Shown here one piece after another: positions 40,301-51,929 of a DNA stretch of 64,000 nucleotides. Position 1 is the first letter of the stretch; each line of letters opens with the position of its first letter. The stretch lies in NCBI GenBank assembly GCA_922989275.2, contig OV277869.1:26732189-26796188 (forward strand). Reading direction: 5' to 3'. Under the pieces are notes generated by a model. That model worked only from the letters and a program-made list of their open reading frames with translations, searched no databases and was not told where the DNA came from. The position numbers and the translations under genes were made by a program. The stretch comes from Gari tellinella. Taxonomy: Eukaryota > Mollusca > Bivalvia > Cardiida > Psammobiidae.

Positions 40301-41331
40301 CAAAAATGAGTTGAATCTACACTGTAAGGTTCATTTATATGGCTGATATTCTATTAGAAACAATAGATATGATAATTAGAGATCCAAATATTTTGTTTTA
40401 ATTTAAATTCCATTTTATCCTATAATATTCCTATGATTAAATATGTGAACCCGAACCCCATACGAATGAAATCTATAATACATGGCCACAAATTTAAATG
40501 CACACACAATTCGTAAGGTATGGAAAACACAAATAAATTCACAATTGAATAGAATCTATAATTTATTTTAATATATGCTGACTAAATGCTGATAATAAAA
40601 ACGACAATAAACGCAATAATAACATTAATTCAGAATAAAATCAGTTTGGTGTATATGCAGATCAGATTTTTACGATAAGGATACATACTATTCAATAAAT
40701 AATATGAGACACGGTCCTTTTGATGGGTTATTTCATTGATGCAAAATATCAATTAGACTCGATAATCACTTATAAAACATGGAGGGTGTCATGCTGAGAC
40801 CTTTAATTACATACCACTAATCCCCTTTAACAAACCGCAAGGTGATAGTCGCCTGGCTTTAATGTGCCGCCAAACTGTTATCTGTTACCTGTGTTGATTG
40901 TCAACAAGCGAGTTGAATCTAATGCATGCATGTTAAATATGATCATTATTTATTAATTCCATATAAATGGAATTAGATTAGATCCCATTATTTGTCCTAT
41001 AATATCGATATTTCCAAATACGTATGAATATCCCATATACGAGTCAATGATCATATGAACCAGACCAAATACGAGTTGAATCTACACTATAAGGAATATA
41101 AGCATGCAGAGTATAATCGAAACCAAAAGTTTAGCCTGTGCATTTTAGAATATTACGTTTTAGATTTGGATAAAGAAATTAGAAAAAAAGTTTAGTTGAG
41201 CAGGATTTGGCAGCTTCTGCTTTCATAAAGCTTAGCGTAGCTTAAATTGGCTAAGTTAGCTAAATTAATCGTTTAGTTTAGACCAAGTTTTGTGAGTCGT
41301 TATTAAATATAGTGATAGATAGGAAATCAAC

Positions 41332-42139
41332 ATGGTTAAACACCTGTGTTACGTGTGTACCAAGGTTTGCAGAGATGGGACCATTTATTGCCAGGTAAGT
41401 GGATTTGATTATAAAAAAAATCTGTTTCCACACTGATTGACCGGTAATTAAGTAGCCGCTTTTTAATTGTCTTTCCAGTAATTTAATGATTTTTGAGACT
41501 TGTTAAAGGTTATGATCCAAATGATTCAATGATCAGGATACAATATATGAAAAATGGGCCATGATTAGGATCCAAAATAACGGTCTACTGTGTGGAAAGG
41601 GTTAAACAAAAAACTAACAAACTTTTGTAGTGAATTAATATTAACCAACACTGGTTATCTTGAGTCAACCCGTTCACTTTCAAGCGCATTTGCAAACTGT
41701 TTGATCTTGATCTGACGCGGCGAAACGCGGCGTCTGATCAGGTTCGGAACTTTTTGACACTCGTTTTTTAAATTGTTCATACCTTCTTATTTAAACGATA
41801 TTGCATACAAAAGAAATGAAGCAGACGAAATTGAAACAGTGAAGAGATATTTTGGTGGTGAAAGGGTTAATCCAATTTCTTAAACACATTCTGCACATAA
41901 TGTCTAAAAATATTATCGTGACCGATGCAATTTGGCGATGCAAATCCGATGATGAAAAAAAAGACTATTTTTTGCTTTTCTTAAAGGACAATAGAAAACG
42001 CGCAGCAGCGGTAAAGTTTGTTTCTTCAGCAGATGGTAGGTACAGTGTTATTCAAAAGGCAGTGGGCGTGGCAAAAAAACCTGGACAGAGAAGAAGACCG
42101 TTAAACGAAAGAGCGCGAAAAAAACCACGAATTGAGTGA
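41332..42139 (+). CDS. Possible small basic protein gene carried inside the Mutator-like element
   Basis: ATG at 41332 opens a 21-codon exon (MVKHLCYVCTKVCRDGTIYC plus Q) with C-x2-C spacing and a strong donor CAG|GTAAGT at 41394/41395. A matching phase-0 acceptor with a long pyrimidine tract ends near 41984 (TTTTCTTAAAG|GACAAT), followed by 51 codons rich in Lys/Arg and ending KKPRIE and TGA. The open frame also extends upstream of that acceptor to 41852, so a longer last exon is possible. It could be a captured host gene fragment or a remnant of the element's own gene. No family is recognised and it may not be expressed. Confidence 0.35.
41662..41870. mobile_element. TTAA-flanked MITE (214-bp family), degraded, inside the Mutator-like element
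   Basis: Core hairpin GATCTGACGCGGCGAAACGC with GTCTGATC on the return arm, and a GAAAGGGTTAA right end. Left border approximate. It lies in the putative intron of the small gene at 41332. Confidence 0.6.
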
Positions 42140-43499
42140 GGCATTTAGGTATACATGTATAACTAGATTAAAACAACTTTCAACTGTGGTAATATAGGGG
42201 TTTAACTGTTTATTAATACCGTATCATTATTCTTAAATTTTCTTCGTTTGTTTCTGTACGTCAATGTCAATTAAGATGTATTTCTGCTTATTAATACAAT
42301 TTCGTATTTTGATGCCCATGAACATGTAATGCTGCTTTGTTTCCATACTTTTATCATTTACAAACAAAATACTTGGGTTTATCGACCTCTCACACTCTTA
42401 TATACAATGTGTTTAATTACCCAGATAAAAGAGCAAATAAAGCATGCCAAATCTTTGCATTTCTTTTTACAAAAATAACGTCGTCTGCTTTCTTTATTAA
42501 TATTCAGAATAGTAAAACAGACCACTAATAAAGTTGAAATGTTAATTTTTAATCTATTTCTTTTTTTCCACAAGTATAACACTAACGGGAATGTGTTCAA
42601 ACATATTTAAGCGTTGTCGGTTTGGAACCGAAACCGAAGACATTTATTTTTCAAGCATTTGTTGAACAGAACTGCTATGTTCAATTCTGTTCTGTTCAGT
42701 TTACAAGCATGTGTTCTTTAAAATACAGCATGTTGTTGAATGCAGTAATTTAAACAGTATTTAACTGTCATCTTGCTCATAAAAATATTGATTGCTTTTT
42801 TCTTATAAGGTTGTTTCCTTAACACTGAGAACATCGATTAGGTGCAAACAGCTAGTTTGGATCGTCATCAGACAAATCTCCAAATTACTTGAAAAAGAAT
42901 TTATAATATAAAAGCAGACGACAATTTATAGTGAATGGGGTTAAAGAGCACGCGCCATTTAGAGTGTGAGGTCAATACACACAAGCATTTTATGACACTT
43001 TTTGGACACTTTTAGGTATTTTGTTTATATTTCGGCATTTTTTTTCCAAATTTTGGGGCTCACGAAAGCTGGGTTCTCGTCCCGAGCCCCGAGTGCATCA
43101 ACTTATACTAGGCATATATATCCTGAGTGCAATTAGGGGCACGTGCTGTTACCGACACGTGTTATTAAAAGCGACACGTGTTACAGGAAGTGATTGGCAA
43201 AGGTGTTAAACATAGGCGAGATCAAGCGTGTTTGGAATGTACAAGCTTAGCTTGAGTTACACGTTCAATATTTGTATATTTTATAAAAGACCTAATAGAA
43301 TATCTTTATCATAATTAGAAAATGGAGAAAAAAACTTTCTAAAACGTGTAAAATTATAATTATTATCTCTAATAGAAAAATACTAGTTTCGTGCCTTTTC
43401 TGACATTTTTGGGAAATTTTGATACATTATTTAAAAAACCCCAAAGATATAGCTATATGTTTATATTATGGTCATATATTTTTTATATATACTTATGTC
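42140..43499. other. Interior of the Mutator-like element, no gene seen
   Basis: AT-rich sequence without a convincing open frame or transposase motif. The open frames here are short, hydrophobic or cysteine-poor and have no splice partners I can see. Confidence 0.5.
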
Positions 43500-44120
43500 C
43501 ACACACGTTCACCTACGGTATGGATTCAACTCGTATTTGGCCCTTTTACTCGTATGGGATATTCATACGTATTTGGAAATATCGATATTATATGATTAAT
43601 AATGGGATTTAATTTAATCTTTTTATGGAATTTCTTCATAATGATCACATTTAACATGTATGATAGAATAATACCCATAAAAATGGCCCTACGGTATAGA
43701 TTCAACTCGTATGGTCATTTACTCGTATGGGATATTCATACGTATTTGGAAATATCGATATTATATGATTAATAATGGGATTTAATTTAATCTTTTTATG
43801 GAATTTCTTCATAATGATCACATTTAACATGTATGATAGAATAATACCCATAAAAATGGCCCTACGGTATAGATTCAACTCGTATGGTCATTTACTCGTA
43901 TGGGATATTCATACGTATTTGGAAATATCGATATTATATGATTAATAATGGGATTTAATGTAATCTTTTTTATGGAATATCTTCATAAAGATCATATTTA
44001 TCATATATGATAGAATAAAACCCATAAAAAAGCCCCTACAGTATAGATTCAACTCGTATGGATACGTATGGGCAGCCATACCAGTAGTGTGCCAGTCGTA
44101 TGGGGTTTTTTCATGGACCC
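43500..44120. repeat. Right inverted end of the Mutator-like element with three ~174-bp subrepeats
   Basis: Three successive units, starting near 43553, 43727 and 43901, are inverted copies of the left-end units, followed by the outer 80-base terminus. Confidence 0.8.
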
Positions 44121-44129
44121 GTAACCAGC
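44121..44129. repeat. Target-site duplication, right (GTAACCAGC)
   Basis: Direct 9-bp repeat matching 39859-39867. Confidence 0.85.
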
Positions 44130-44818
44130 ACAAGCGCTCAATCGCAACAATTTTACAAAAATTATTTTGCCGGACAGCGATAAACGGCAAGGTAATCCGA
44201 TCAGTGTTTTGGTCGTTTCGGTCCAAAACCATTTCGCTCGATTCGTGACCGTTTCGGTCCTACTTGCCTAGGTAGTCTGGGGAATTATCTGCTAATCAGG
44301 GGAACATAAATCTAGATTGTTACATGTATGTGAATAGAGGATTGCTAAATAAACTGATTAACACTGATCCACACTATGTGCGATTCTGCGATAAGCGTCT
44401 AAGGTTTTTTCCCCATTAGTATCCATAGTATTATTACATAGTATATAACTCATGTTTATTACAGTGATTGAAGCTAAAAGCTGACTGAAAGTAAAGCAGA
44501 ATGAACCTGAAGGTGCATTCTGCCTCTACTTTTAACCTACTTCAAGTGGTAAACTGTTTACAAACCTATAAACAGACAACAGTACAGTATAGCACGGAGA
44601 AATTTCTCCATGAGTATAGTAACTTTATATATTTTGTTGTATATAAATCAGAATTGATACAGTGACTTTTTCTTATAGCTAGCTGAAAGTAATGCAGAAT
44701 TCTGCTTTCAACCCATTTTAGGTGTTAACCTGATTTCAAAACTAAGTGGAAACTGTAAACAGGTCCAAATAGAGTACCTTTTCCATAGTATATAAGTCAA
44801 AGTATGTACAGTGATATA
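44130..44818. other. Flank of the Mutator-like element; MITE debris
   Basis: Two worn GCAGAATG hairpins at about 44470-44555 and 44680-44720. No exon. Confidence 0.45.
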
Positions 44819-44880
44819 ATTTGAATTTCATATTTATAAAATATATATATATATATATTTTATAAATATGAAATTCAAAT
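44819..44880. repeat. Perfect 62-bp palindrome
   Basis: ATTTGAATTTCATATTTATA reads through an (AT)n centre to its exact inverse. No loop. Confidence 0.85.
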
Positions 44881-45318
44881 GGTCAAATGCTTTACCTTGA
44901 AGATACACGAAATGTTTTGTCTGATATATATATGATTGAGTCTCCAGCAAAACCTGCTATATTGACAAAATTTTCGATTTTCCGATTTTTGCTGTTTGTT
45001 CAAGAATAGGGTGTTAGAAATACAGAACAAACAGAATTTTGGTGATATCTCAATTTTTAATGAAATTACAGCTAATTTAGTATCTGCCCTAGCAATGAAA
45101 CATTGTCACGCGAGTGCTTAATTTGACTTTTAAAAAGCGGTCCAGAAACAGTATTTTAAGAACCAACAAGGCCTACAGTATGCACCTTTCCTTCCAATTA
45201 AGACATAAGCTTCTGTTGAATAAACATATAAAACTTATTTGGAATGAATTATGGAGAAAAGAAAAGTCTGTTACAGTTCAGTTACCATAGTAACGCAATC
45301 CTAAAAAGGACACAAATC
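44881..45318. other. Downstream of the 118-residue gene; no gene seen
   Basis: Likely holds the 3' untranslated region of the minus-strand gene at 45319. Confidence 0.35.
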
Positions 45319-45573
45319 TCAGTTTCTGTATGTATTTTGAGGACACTTAACGTCCTGATAGACATGGCGAACACATAGCCTCACAATATTAAAAAGGTAC
45401 TTCTGGCGAGCGGTAGATATTCCTGCAGACTGTAGCACGTGCGGCAGACGCTCGTGGGGGAAATCGACGTCACGTGACCTCAGAATATCATATCTTCTCT
45501 CATCAACGTCATCACTCTCTTTCACAAGAACGACGTCAGACTGGTCCTGTTGAAGCGGAAATACTGATATTTC
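45319..45573 (-). CDS. Last exon of the unrecognised 118-residue protein
   Basis: The best-supported exon of this gene: strong acceptor with pyrimidine tract, 85 codons with balanced composition, stop at 45319. Base composition is higher in GC than its surroundings. Confidence 0.65.
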   Translation of the reverse strand, partial: EISVFPLQQDQSDVVLVKESDDVDERRYDILRSRDVDFPHERLPHVLQSAGISTARQKYLFNIVRLCVRHVYQDVKCPQNTYRN

Positions 45574-48500
45574 CTGAAAGTAAAATAGACAAATGTTTTA
45601 TTAGATCTATATAATTTGCCTCAGAATGTTTGTTCACCCTTTCTTCAATAAAGATTTACTCAAGGTTCCACCTAATTACATGTAACTGAATTTCACTTAC
45701 ATGCATGACAGTGAAAATTCAATAACTATGTAGCCCTGTAGTATAGATCTAGTATAATAATAAGCCAACATTTACTGATCCCTATTAAACATCTCCTATA
45801 GGAACATACTTTCTCATCTGAGAATTTTCTTTTTGCAAAAGCGTCAAAAGATTGATATGTGGAAAAAATGCTAAACTAACGTTATCAATAATTTGAATAT
45901 TTAAATTTATAAGGCTCGATCAAAAGCATCTTAATAAAGAAGTGTCTAATGTATATGGTATTGTGCTGGTGTTGCTCTTGCTTTATTTATAGAAATAAAC
46001 ATACAGTATAAGTAAACTATTCATAAAACAGACAGGGGCTTGGCAGACGATACGCAATCACGCACGTGCGTAACATCAATAGGTAAAAAGAAATATCAAA
46101 CATGGCCAAAAAGTGACATTAAATTTTAAAACATGTAGCGTGAGGATTGGGTGGGTGGGGGTGTTTAGACCTTAATGTCTTAAGTCTAAATCACTCTAAA
46201 CACGCTTCAGAGCTCAACATTTCAGTTCTAATTCGTGGGAGGTTTCCGGATCCCCCCCCCCTCCCGAAACCAACATTCATCAATTTCAAGTTTCAGAAAC
46301 TCAAAAAGTTAGTAACTACAAAGTCGGCAGCCTAAAGCCTATGGTGCTACATGTACCTCTTGTACGCCTAAAATTAAAATAGTTTTATCTATACAACGGA
46401 GCTTTGATCAAACTTGATCGTATTCAAAGCCCTAAACCCCTAAAATCACACTTCAGGGCTCACAATTTCAGTTCTAATTTCCATTTTTTTCTCGGGATAC
46501 ATGCACGTCTCCGGACTCCAACCAACGTTTGTCGATTTCAAGTAGATCTATTAGAAACTTAAAAACTCAGTAGATCTAATGCAAAGTCGACATCTTACAT
46601 GTAATATATATGGTGCTACACATGTACGTGCACCTCTCATGCGTTGAAACCTCAGATACTTTTAGCTGAGCTAACTTTAAGTTAGTCACAAAAATCTTTT
46701 TTATGTCTTATATAAGGGAGCTTACATAGATCTCTCTCAATCAATACATTTTAATCTGGAATAGACTCTAAATAGGTCCTGACCTGATGTTTGACGCCAA
46801 GCTCTTGATCATCAGTCTGAGTCTAGACAAACGTTTAAAGCGCCCAGGTCAGTTTCTTCTTGAGATCCAAATGGTGTGGCCGTGTACGTTCTATCAAACA
46901 GCAGACCCTCTAAATCCTAAAAAGAAGATTAATGAATATGAAAAATAATACTAATCATGTTACGATATAAATTCACTTTATTCATACAGTGGGGAAGACG
47001 CTATTTTTGCGATGAACGCTATTATTTCCCTTGCAAGCCGTTTGGTCCCAGATCAGACGCCCGGTAACCCGGCGTCTGACAAGGCTTCACACTTTTTGCC
47101 CCTCAGATTAAAATAGATAGAACTAGATGTACATATGTTCCCCAGAACACGTGGGTCACCTGCCAGCAAGCATCAGTACAACATTGTCTTTCCATAAAAG
47201 AAATTTAATTTCAAAATATTCAGTAAAACAGCAGAGAGCATGAAAAGAAAATGTTGAAAAGAGGAATAAATCTCACAATATTGAAACAAGGGTTATGGCC
47301 CTTCAAGGCCTTGTGCAATTCTCTTTCACTTGTCAAGCTCTTTCCATAAATGAAGTTTCATCTTCAAAGCTTCAGTAGAACATTCAGAACAGGAGTTATG
47401 AGGCGTGACACAAAAAGCGTGACGGACAGACAGACGGACGGACGGGTGGACGGACGAACAGACAGACGCCGAAAAAGTGATCCCTACGTGTCACCTCTGC
47501 CTACAGCAGGAACAACAAAAAGTAGATCGAATTTTCTCCGTTTTGTGCTTTGCGTTTAAAAACGGGAAATAATAGATCTAACGTCTTCCCCACTGTCAGA
47601 TAAAATTTATTTCTTAGGAGGATACAATAATCTGAAAAACTTAATCATTGTAGATCTAGACCCATGTAATGTGGACTAGATCTAGATCTAGGTCTAAACG
47701 CAAAATTTGAATTAAAAAAACAACACAGCTTATAGATTTAAAACTTTGCGAGAGTTTGTCTCTGCCTAGTTTCGACCCCTATGACGACATACTGGGCTAT
47801 CACACTTTACATGTAGAATCTCTCATTATTCTATATGTAGCAGCCAGGGTTGAGTTTTTATGATTAAATGCTGAGAGATGTGTGGTATCTCAGTCGGGAG
47901 AGCACTTGCCCTGTAAGGAAGGGGTCCCGGGTTCGAGTCCAGATAGGGCTTTGATATTTTCTCACCAGGTTTCATTTGGCGCCCATTGTGGTTTCTGTGA
48001 CTGTATGGGCTCCGAGTTCAAACCCCCGGTCGTTCTCATACCCATATAGAAATTTACGACGAATTTCAAGTTGTCGGTGGAGTATGTCACAGTGTGTAGA
48101 TTAATCATCACATGTATGGCCTTGCTGTACAAGCACGTTTTTATGGTGACGTGATAGAGTTCATGACTGGTCTGCGAACCTTGCGACCCGGATTCAATCC
48201 CGGGTCGGTGTGGGTGTTTCGTTATAAAAACACCTGGTTTGTAATAATAACCTTAATAAATCTTAACACACCTATTGTTTTAGGGGCTTCTTTTTGTTTT
48301 CGTTCAAAAACACAACAGATCTACCCCCAATAAGCACTTTAATACTGTACGCAGATCTGATTGAAAAGACTTCCCGACAGGTCGAAACAAACGGGTAGGT
48401 TGGATCTACGTAAACATGCATTTACAGCATTTTTGTTCCAAATGTCATTAGTCCACTATGTTTACAGTTAGAGACAGCGAGCTATTTTTAGACTTCAGGC

Positions 48501-48852
48501 GCTGATCTGAGGACGGCACTCATCAAAAAGTATCTTGTCGTCACAGGGATTCATTGATGAGACTAAAATGTCATGAACTTTGACAGCTTGATGGAAATTC
48601 TTATTGAGCTGAGAAAACACAAACAATAAGCAATGTATGCTAGGGTAACTATGTAGATTCTACATGTAGGCCTACAACGTTATTATTTACGAATCAAAAC
48701 ATTGAAATGTCGTTAGCTAAAAATGGCGCGGTCACGAATGACCTCATATTGATAGAGATCTAAACTAGATCTTATCCAGCGAAAAGATGAGAGAAAACAT
48801 AGTTATATTGCTATAAATAATTGAAGATACGTACCTCGATATCTTTATCCAT
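45319..48852 (-). CDS. Unrecognised 118-residue acidic protein, three exons
   Basis: Exons 48835-48852 (MDKDIE, donor GAG|GTACGT), 46833-46916 (acceptor TTTTTAG|GATTTAG, 28 codons) and 45319-45573 (acceptor CTTTCAG|GAAATA, 84 codons plus stop) join in phase 0 throughout. The N-terminal half is acidic and probably disordered. The C-terminal part (DFPHERLPHVLQSAGISTAR and following) looks helical and ordered. I do not recognise a family. It points the same way as the PARP gene, with the Mutator-like element between them. The middle exon's donor (AAC|GTTTGT) is weak, and an alternative donor CAG|GTCAGG lies further on but out of frame, so the middle may be mis-modelled. Confidence 0.55.
45574..46832. 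other. Intron of the 118-residue gene
   Basis: Contains a poly-C run (about 46253-46262) and two similar stretches with AGGGCTCA / GAGCTCAACATTTCAGTTCT (about 46210 and 46456). No exon seen. Confidence 0.4.
46833..46916 (-). CDS. Middle exon of the unrecognised protein
   Basis: Good acceptor; 28 codons including LEGLLFDRTYTATPFGSQEE. The donor is weak, see the gene entry. Confidence 0.5.
46985..47597 (-). mobile_element. 250-bp-family MITE interrupted by a ~400-bp insert
   Basis: Left end TACAGTGGGGAAGACG and hairpin up to about 47115; right end from about 47535 to CCCCACTGT. Confidence 0.7.
47116..47530 (+). mobile_element. Dispersed repeat with GACGGACGGAC tract, nested in a MITE
   Basis: Ends with ACGGACAGACAGACGGACGG and then TGTCACCTCTGCCTACAGCA. 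Repeats of this design are common in bivalves (from general knowledge). Confidence 0.55.
47884..47951 (+). other. tRNA-like sequence (pseudo-tRNA or SINE head)
   Basis: A-box TATCTCAGTCGGGAGAG, anticodon-like loop CTGTAAG, and B-box GGTTCGAGTCC with a paired T arm. The acceptor stem does not pair, so it is not a working tRNA. Confidence 0.6.
48087..48250 (+). mobile_element. SINE-like repeat with B-box, copy 1
   Basis: TAATCATCAC...GGTGACGTG...GCGACCCGGATTCAATCCCG. The matching copy is at 54604-54770. Confidence 0.6.
48251..48834. other. Intron and upstream flank of the 118-residue gene
   Basis: Holds the ~100-bp segment shared with 1735-1860 (CTGAGGACGGCAC). No other gene seen. Confidence 0.4.
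48835..48852 (-). CDS. First coding exon (18 nt) of the unrecognised protein
   Basis: ATG followed by five codons and a consensus donor GAG|GTACGT. Short, so supported only by start, donor and phase. Confidence 0.45.
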
Positions 48853-49043
48853 CGCTAACAGAGAATCTGGAACTTCTTGATCACGAAAGGTTAAAATTTA
48901 CTTTGTTTTTAAACACATATGTCATGTGTAAGTTTTGATCATGATGTAAAATTCATGACGTCATGTTTAATCGGGAATTCCCAACGTCATAACCGATGTC
49001 ATTATAGCAGGTTTTCCTGGAGAACGGCTCATATATATGTATA

Positions 49044-49440
49044 TACAATGGATCCCCTCTAAACCGGAACCTCTTAATACCGGAATTCCCTCAAAACCGG
49101 ACAACAACTTTGGTCCCGTTTCCAACCCTTTTTTGGTTACCCCTGTGACACCATTAATGTGCATTTTACGCCTTTGAATTATTCATTCACTTAAAAAATA
49201 TAATTATGAATAAATTTCTATATTCTAGTAGATGATAGCTTAAATCAGATTGAAAGTAAAGCAGAATGCGCCTTAAGGCGCATTCTGCTTTATTTACAAC
49301 CTGCTTTAAGTGTCCGCTATCTACCATACTAGAAACAAGTTATTGAGTAATGGGTTAAACCCCCTCTAAACCGGAAACCACTATAAACCGAAAATTTATG
49401 TTGTCCCCACACATGTACGGATTAGAGGGGTTTCACTGTA
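49044..49440 (+). mobile_element. TA-flanked MITE with CCCCTCTAAACCGG ends, split by a TTAA MITE
   Basis: Inverted ends TACAATGGATCCCCTCTAAA and (from the right) TACAGTGAAACCCCTCTAAT; internal AAACCGGA repeats. Confidence 0.7.
49135..49358 (-). mobile_element. TTAA GCAGAATGCGCC MITE, nested
   Basis: Perfect hairpin AAAGCAGAATGCGCCTTAAG and right end AATGGGTTAA. Confidence 0.78.
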
Positions 49441-49522
49441 TTTTATTTTCGAATGAACTTTATAATATTTGACATATTTTACAGCTTGAATTTCTTAATT
49501 TGACAATTGTACTGCTTACAAA

Positions 49523-49882
49523 TACAGTAATCCCCCTCTACAACGACACCCAATGGGAGACAAAAAGTGTGTGCGTAGTTCGGAGGGAGTCGTTATAGGG
49601 AGGGAACTTGACATAAATTTGTAAACAGCTTGAATCCAGATCAGACGCCGCGCAACACGGTGTCTGATCTGGATTCAAGCTGTTTGTCACTCGTCATCAT
49701 TTTTTTTCTGTCAAAACGTCCATTATGTAACTTTGTTGAAAGCAGCAGACGACAATTTTAAGAATACTACATTGCAGCCGTGAATAGGTTGGACATAATG
49801 GTCCTATTTATGGAACTGCGACAAGAGTCGTTGTAAGGAGGGAGTCGTTGTTGGGAGAGCCGTTGTAGGGAGGGAGCACTAT
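49523..49882 (+). mobile_element. ~330-360-bp TA-flanked MITE with CCCTCTACAACGACACCC end
   Basis: TACAGTAATCCCCCTCTACA left end; core AGATCAGACGCCGCGCAACA with return arm; GTTGTAGGGAGGGAGCACTA right end. Confidence 0.78.
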
Positions 49883-49957
49883 AGTACGAAGAAAGTTATG
49901 TCGATAATTTTTACATTTGGAGCAACCTGTAATAGAGTGATCGGTCTCTTTTCTAAT

Positions 49958-50285
49958 TACAGTGTTCCCTGTCTACAACGGCCCTCCCAACAACGACTCC
50001 CTCCTTACAACGACCATTGATGCAGTTTCCTAAACACCACAATTATGGCCAGCTATTGACGACTGCAATGTCGTCTGCCTGAAAAATACATATAAGTGGA
50101 CTTTTTGATATAATAAATATAATGACGAGTGACAAACAGTTTGAATCCAGATCAGACGCCGCGTGACGCGGCGTCTATCTAGATTCAAGCTGTTTGCAAA
50201 TTTCCCTCCCTATAACGGCGCCCTCCGAACAACGCACACAATTGTTGTCTCCCGTTGATTGTCGTTGTAGAGAGGGAGTGCTGTA
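49958..50285 (-). mobile_element. Second ~330-bp TA-flanked MITE, inverted relative to the first
   Basis: TACAGTGTTCCCTGTCTACA left, GTAGAGAGGGAGTGCTGTA right; core AGATCAGACGCCGCGTGACG. Confidence 0.82.
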
Positions 50286-50500
50286 ATACAGTTTACAATC
50301 CGTTTGATCCAGATCAGACACAGAGTTTCTCGTCATGTGACCAGTCTGACCAGTCTCCGAACCGTCAGACGCTCGCTGAAGCGAATCGTTGACGAAGTGA
50401 CGGTTTGCGATGAACTGTGATTTTCGCAATTTTATTGCAATACGTTTGCATTTCGTTTCGTATGAACGGGAACGAGTGACGTTTTTTCGCCACTGTATCA
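50286..50500 (-). mobile_element. Decayed 250-bp-family MITE
   Basis: Core remnant TTTGATCCAGATCAGACACA and right end TTTTTTCGCCACTGTA; the interior is diverged. Confidence 0.55.
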
Positions 50501-50530
50501 TATTGTGTTAACTATACCTGTTTTTAAATG

Positions 50531-50739
50531 TACAGTACAACCTCTCCATTACGACCACTAAAAAGAAGACTAATTGATTGTATTAAAGACAGGTGACAGC
50601 TTAAAGCAATGTGACAGTAAAACAGAAAGCTCCTATTGGAGCTTTCTGTTTTACTGTCACCTTGCTTTAAGCAGTCACCTGTCGTAAACACCTAATAATT
50701 AACACAATTTAGTGGCCGTAATAGAGGGGTTTTACTGTA
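50531..50739 (+). mobile_element. 210-bp TA-flanked MITE
   Basis: Complete; ends TACAGTACAACCTCTCCATT and AGAGGGGTTTTACTGTA, hairpin CAGAAAGCTCCTATTGGAGC. Confidence 0.9.
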
Positions 50740-50854
50740 TATATAAATGTGCAAGACATTTATGTTTAAATTGTGGTGCCATATTGGCCCACTGGGCCAG
50801 GTGCATTTTTTTTGTAGTTAAACAATATTTTGTTAAGAACATATGTACTGTTAT

Positions 50855-50965
50855 TATAGGAATAAACAACATCTTTTTGACGTTCATGACGGTATGACTA
50901 CATTAGCTTCGCAGGGGGTAAATTTTGTAAACGCCCTGAGCGGCAAAAAGATGTTGTTTATTCCT
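50855..50965. repeat. Fold-back repeat
   Basis: Arms GAATAAACAACATCTTTTTG and inverse around a TTCGCAGGG centre. Confidence 0.7.
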
Positions 50966-51929
50966 TATATTTATATTTTTATTTTCTGTCATCCATTTAA
51001 TGTGTAGTTTGACCAGATTTGTTTTCATGTATATGAATATACCATATACCGGCCAAATGGGTTTGATAGAAGATGTAATATCGATGTAATAGCCATTCCA
51101 GTTTCTAAATATGGTGTCAAAAGTAGTCCTTACTACATGTACTGTATTTGCATGATAATTTCAGGGTTTTACGCAGTAAACTTTCTCGCTGTGCTTTAAG
51201 AACGCTCGTAAGAAATTAAAACAAATATTTCAATCTGAATATCCATTATCAAAGCATATTTTAAACAATTAGGTGGCGCAAGTTTTTATACACGCTTTAC
51301 ACTTAGCAACGCTGAAATACGACTACATGTACACAGTCAGCGTGTACACACACCCGCGGCTATCCGTGGCATATCCGATACACATAGGCTAGTTTAAATA
51401 TGTCATAACGAAGCAAATTACGTTACCAATTTAGTAAGTGTGAATGCATTATTTTGCTTTATGTTTGAGCGACTTTCCTATGTATTCTGGTGAACAAATT
51501 GTTTGAAATTGTCAATTTCAAACCGTAATTGGAAGACAACTTGTCTAATCTATAAATAGATCCCTGCTCACTCGGAGAAGGGAGAGAACGCGTACAGCTT
51601 TAATGACGGAGTGTAATATGATAACCTCCCTTAAAAACAGCAATTATTCTTTTTTTTTTATCGCACATTGATTTTAATTGAACTGTCTGCGACTTTAAAT
51701 AGGGGTTTCGAAATACCCAAACGGATAATCTAAAAATAGATCCTAACTTGGTCGGTATCTCTCCGCCGTATGGAAGATTTTCTTCGCGGCGGAGACTCCG
51801 CCCTCTTTCTAACTGGCTGGGACCGGATTCGATTCGTAGGTTCATCGAGAATTGACCTGCATATTTTTAATACGATTACATAGAGACTTTACAGGTTGAA
51901 TGTAAATATTGTAGTACGAATTAAAACAT
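50966..51929. other. No gene seen
   Basis: Non-repetitive sequence with short open frames lacking splice partners. An isolated GGAGACTCCGCC segment near 51795 shows nothing further. Confidence 0.35.

Larger units (their letters stand above)
39868..44120. mobile_element. 4,253-bp Mutator-like DNA transposon with long subrepeat-bearing inverted ends
   Basis: The ends are inverted copies (GGTCCATGGAAAAACCCCAT on the left; GGGTCCATGAAAAAACCCCA read inward on the right), continuing for well over 150 bp. Each end contains two to three tandem subrepeats of about 175 bp around ATACGAGTTGAATCTA. The same 9 bp, GTAACCAGC, flank both sides (39859-39867 and 44121-44129). A 9-bp duplication with long inverted ends fits the Mutator (MULE) superfamily; no transposase is recognisable, so the class rests on the target-site length. 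Confidence 0.82.

Noticed and set aside
46790..46916. Longer middle exon of the 118-residue gene ending at CAG|GTCAGG
   Set aside because: It would pass through an in-frame TGA in the only frame that fits the neighbouring exons.
47884..47951. Functional tRNA gene
   Set aside because: A- and B-boxes are present but the acceptor stem does not pair; treated as a pseudo-tRNA or SINE head.
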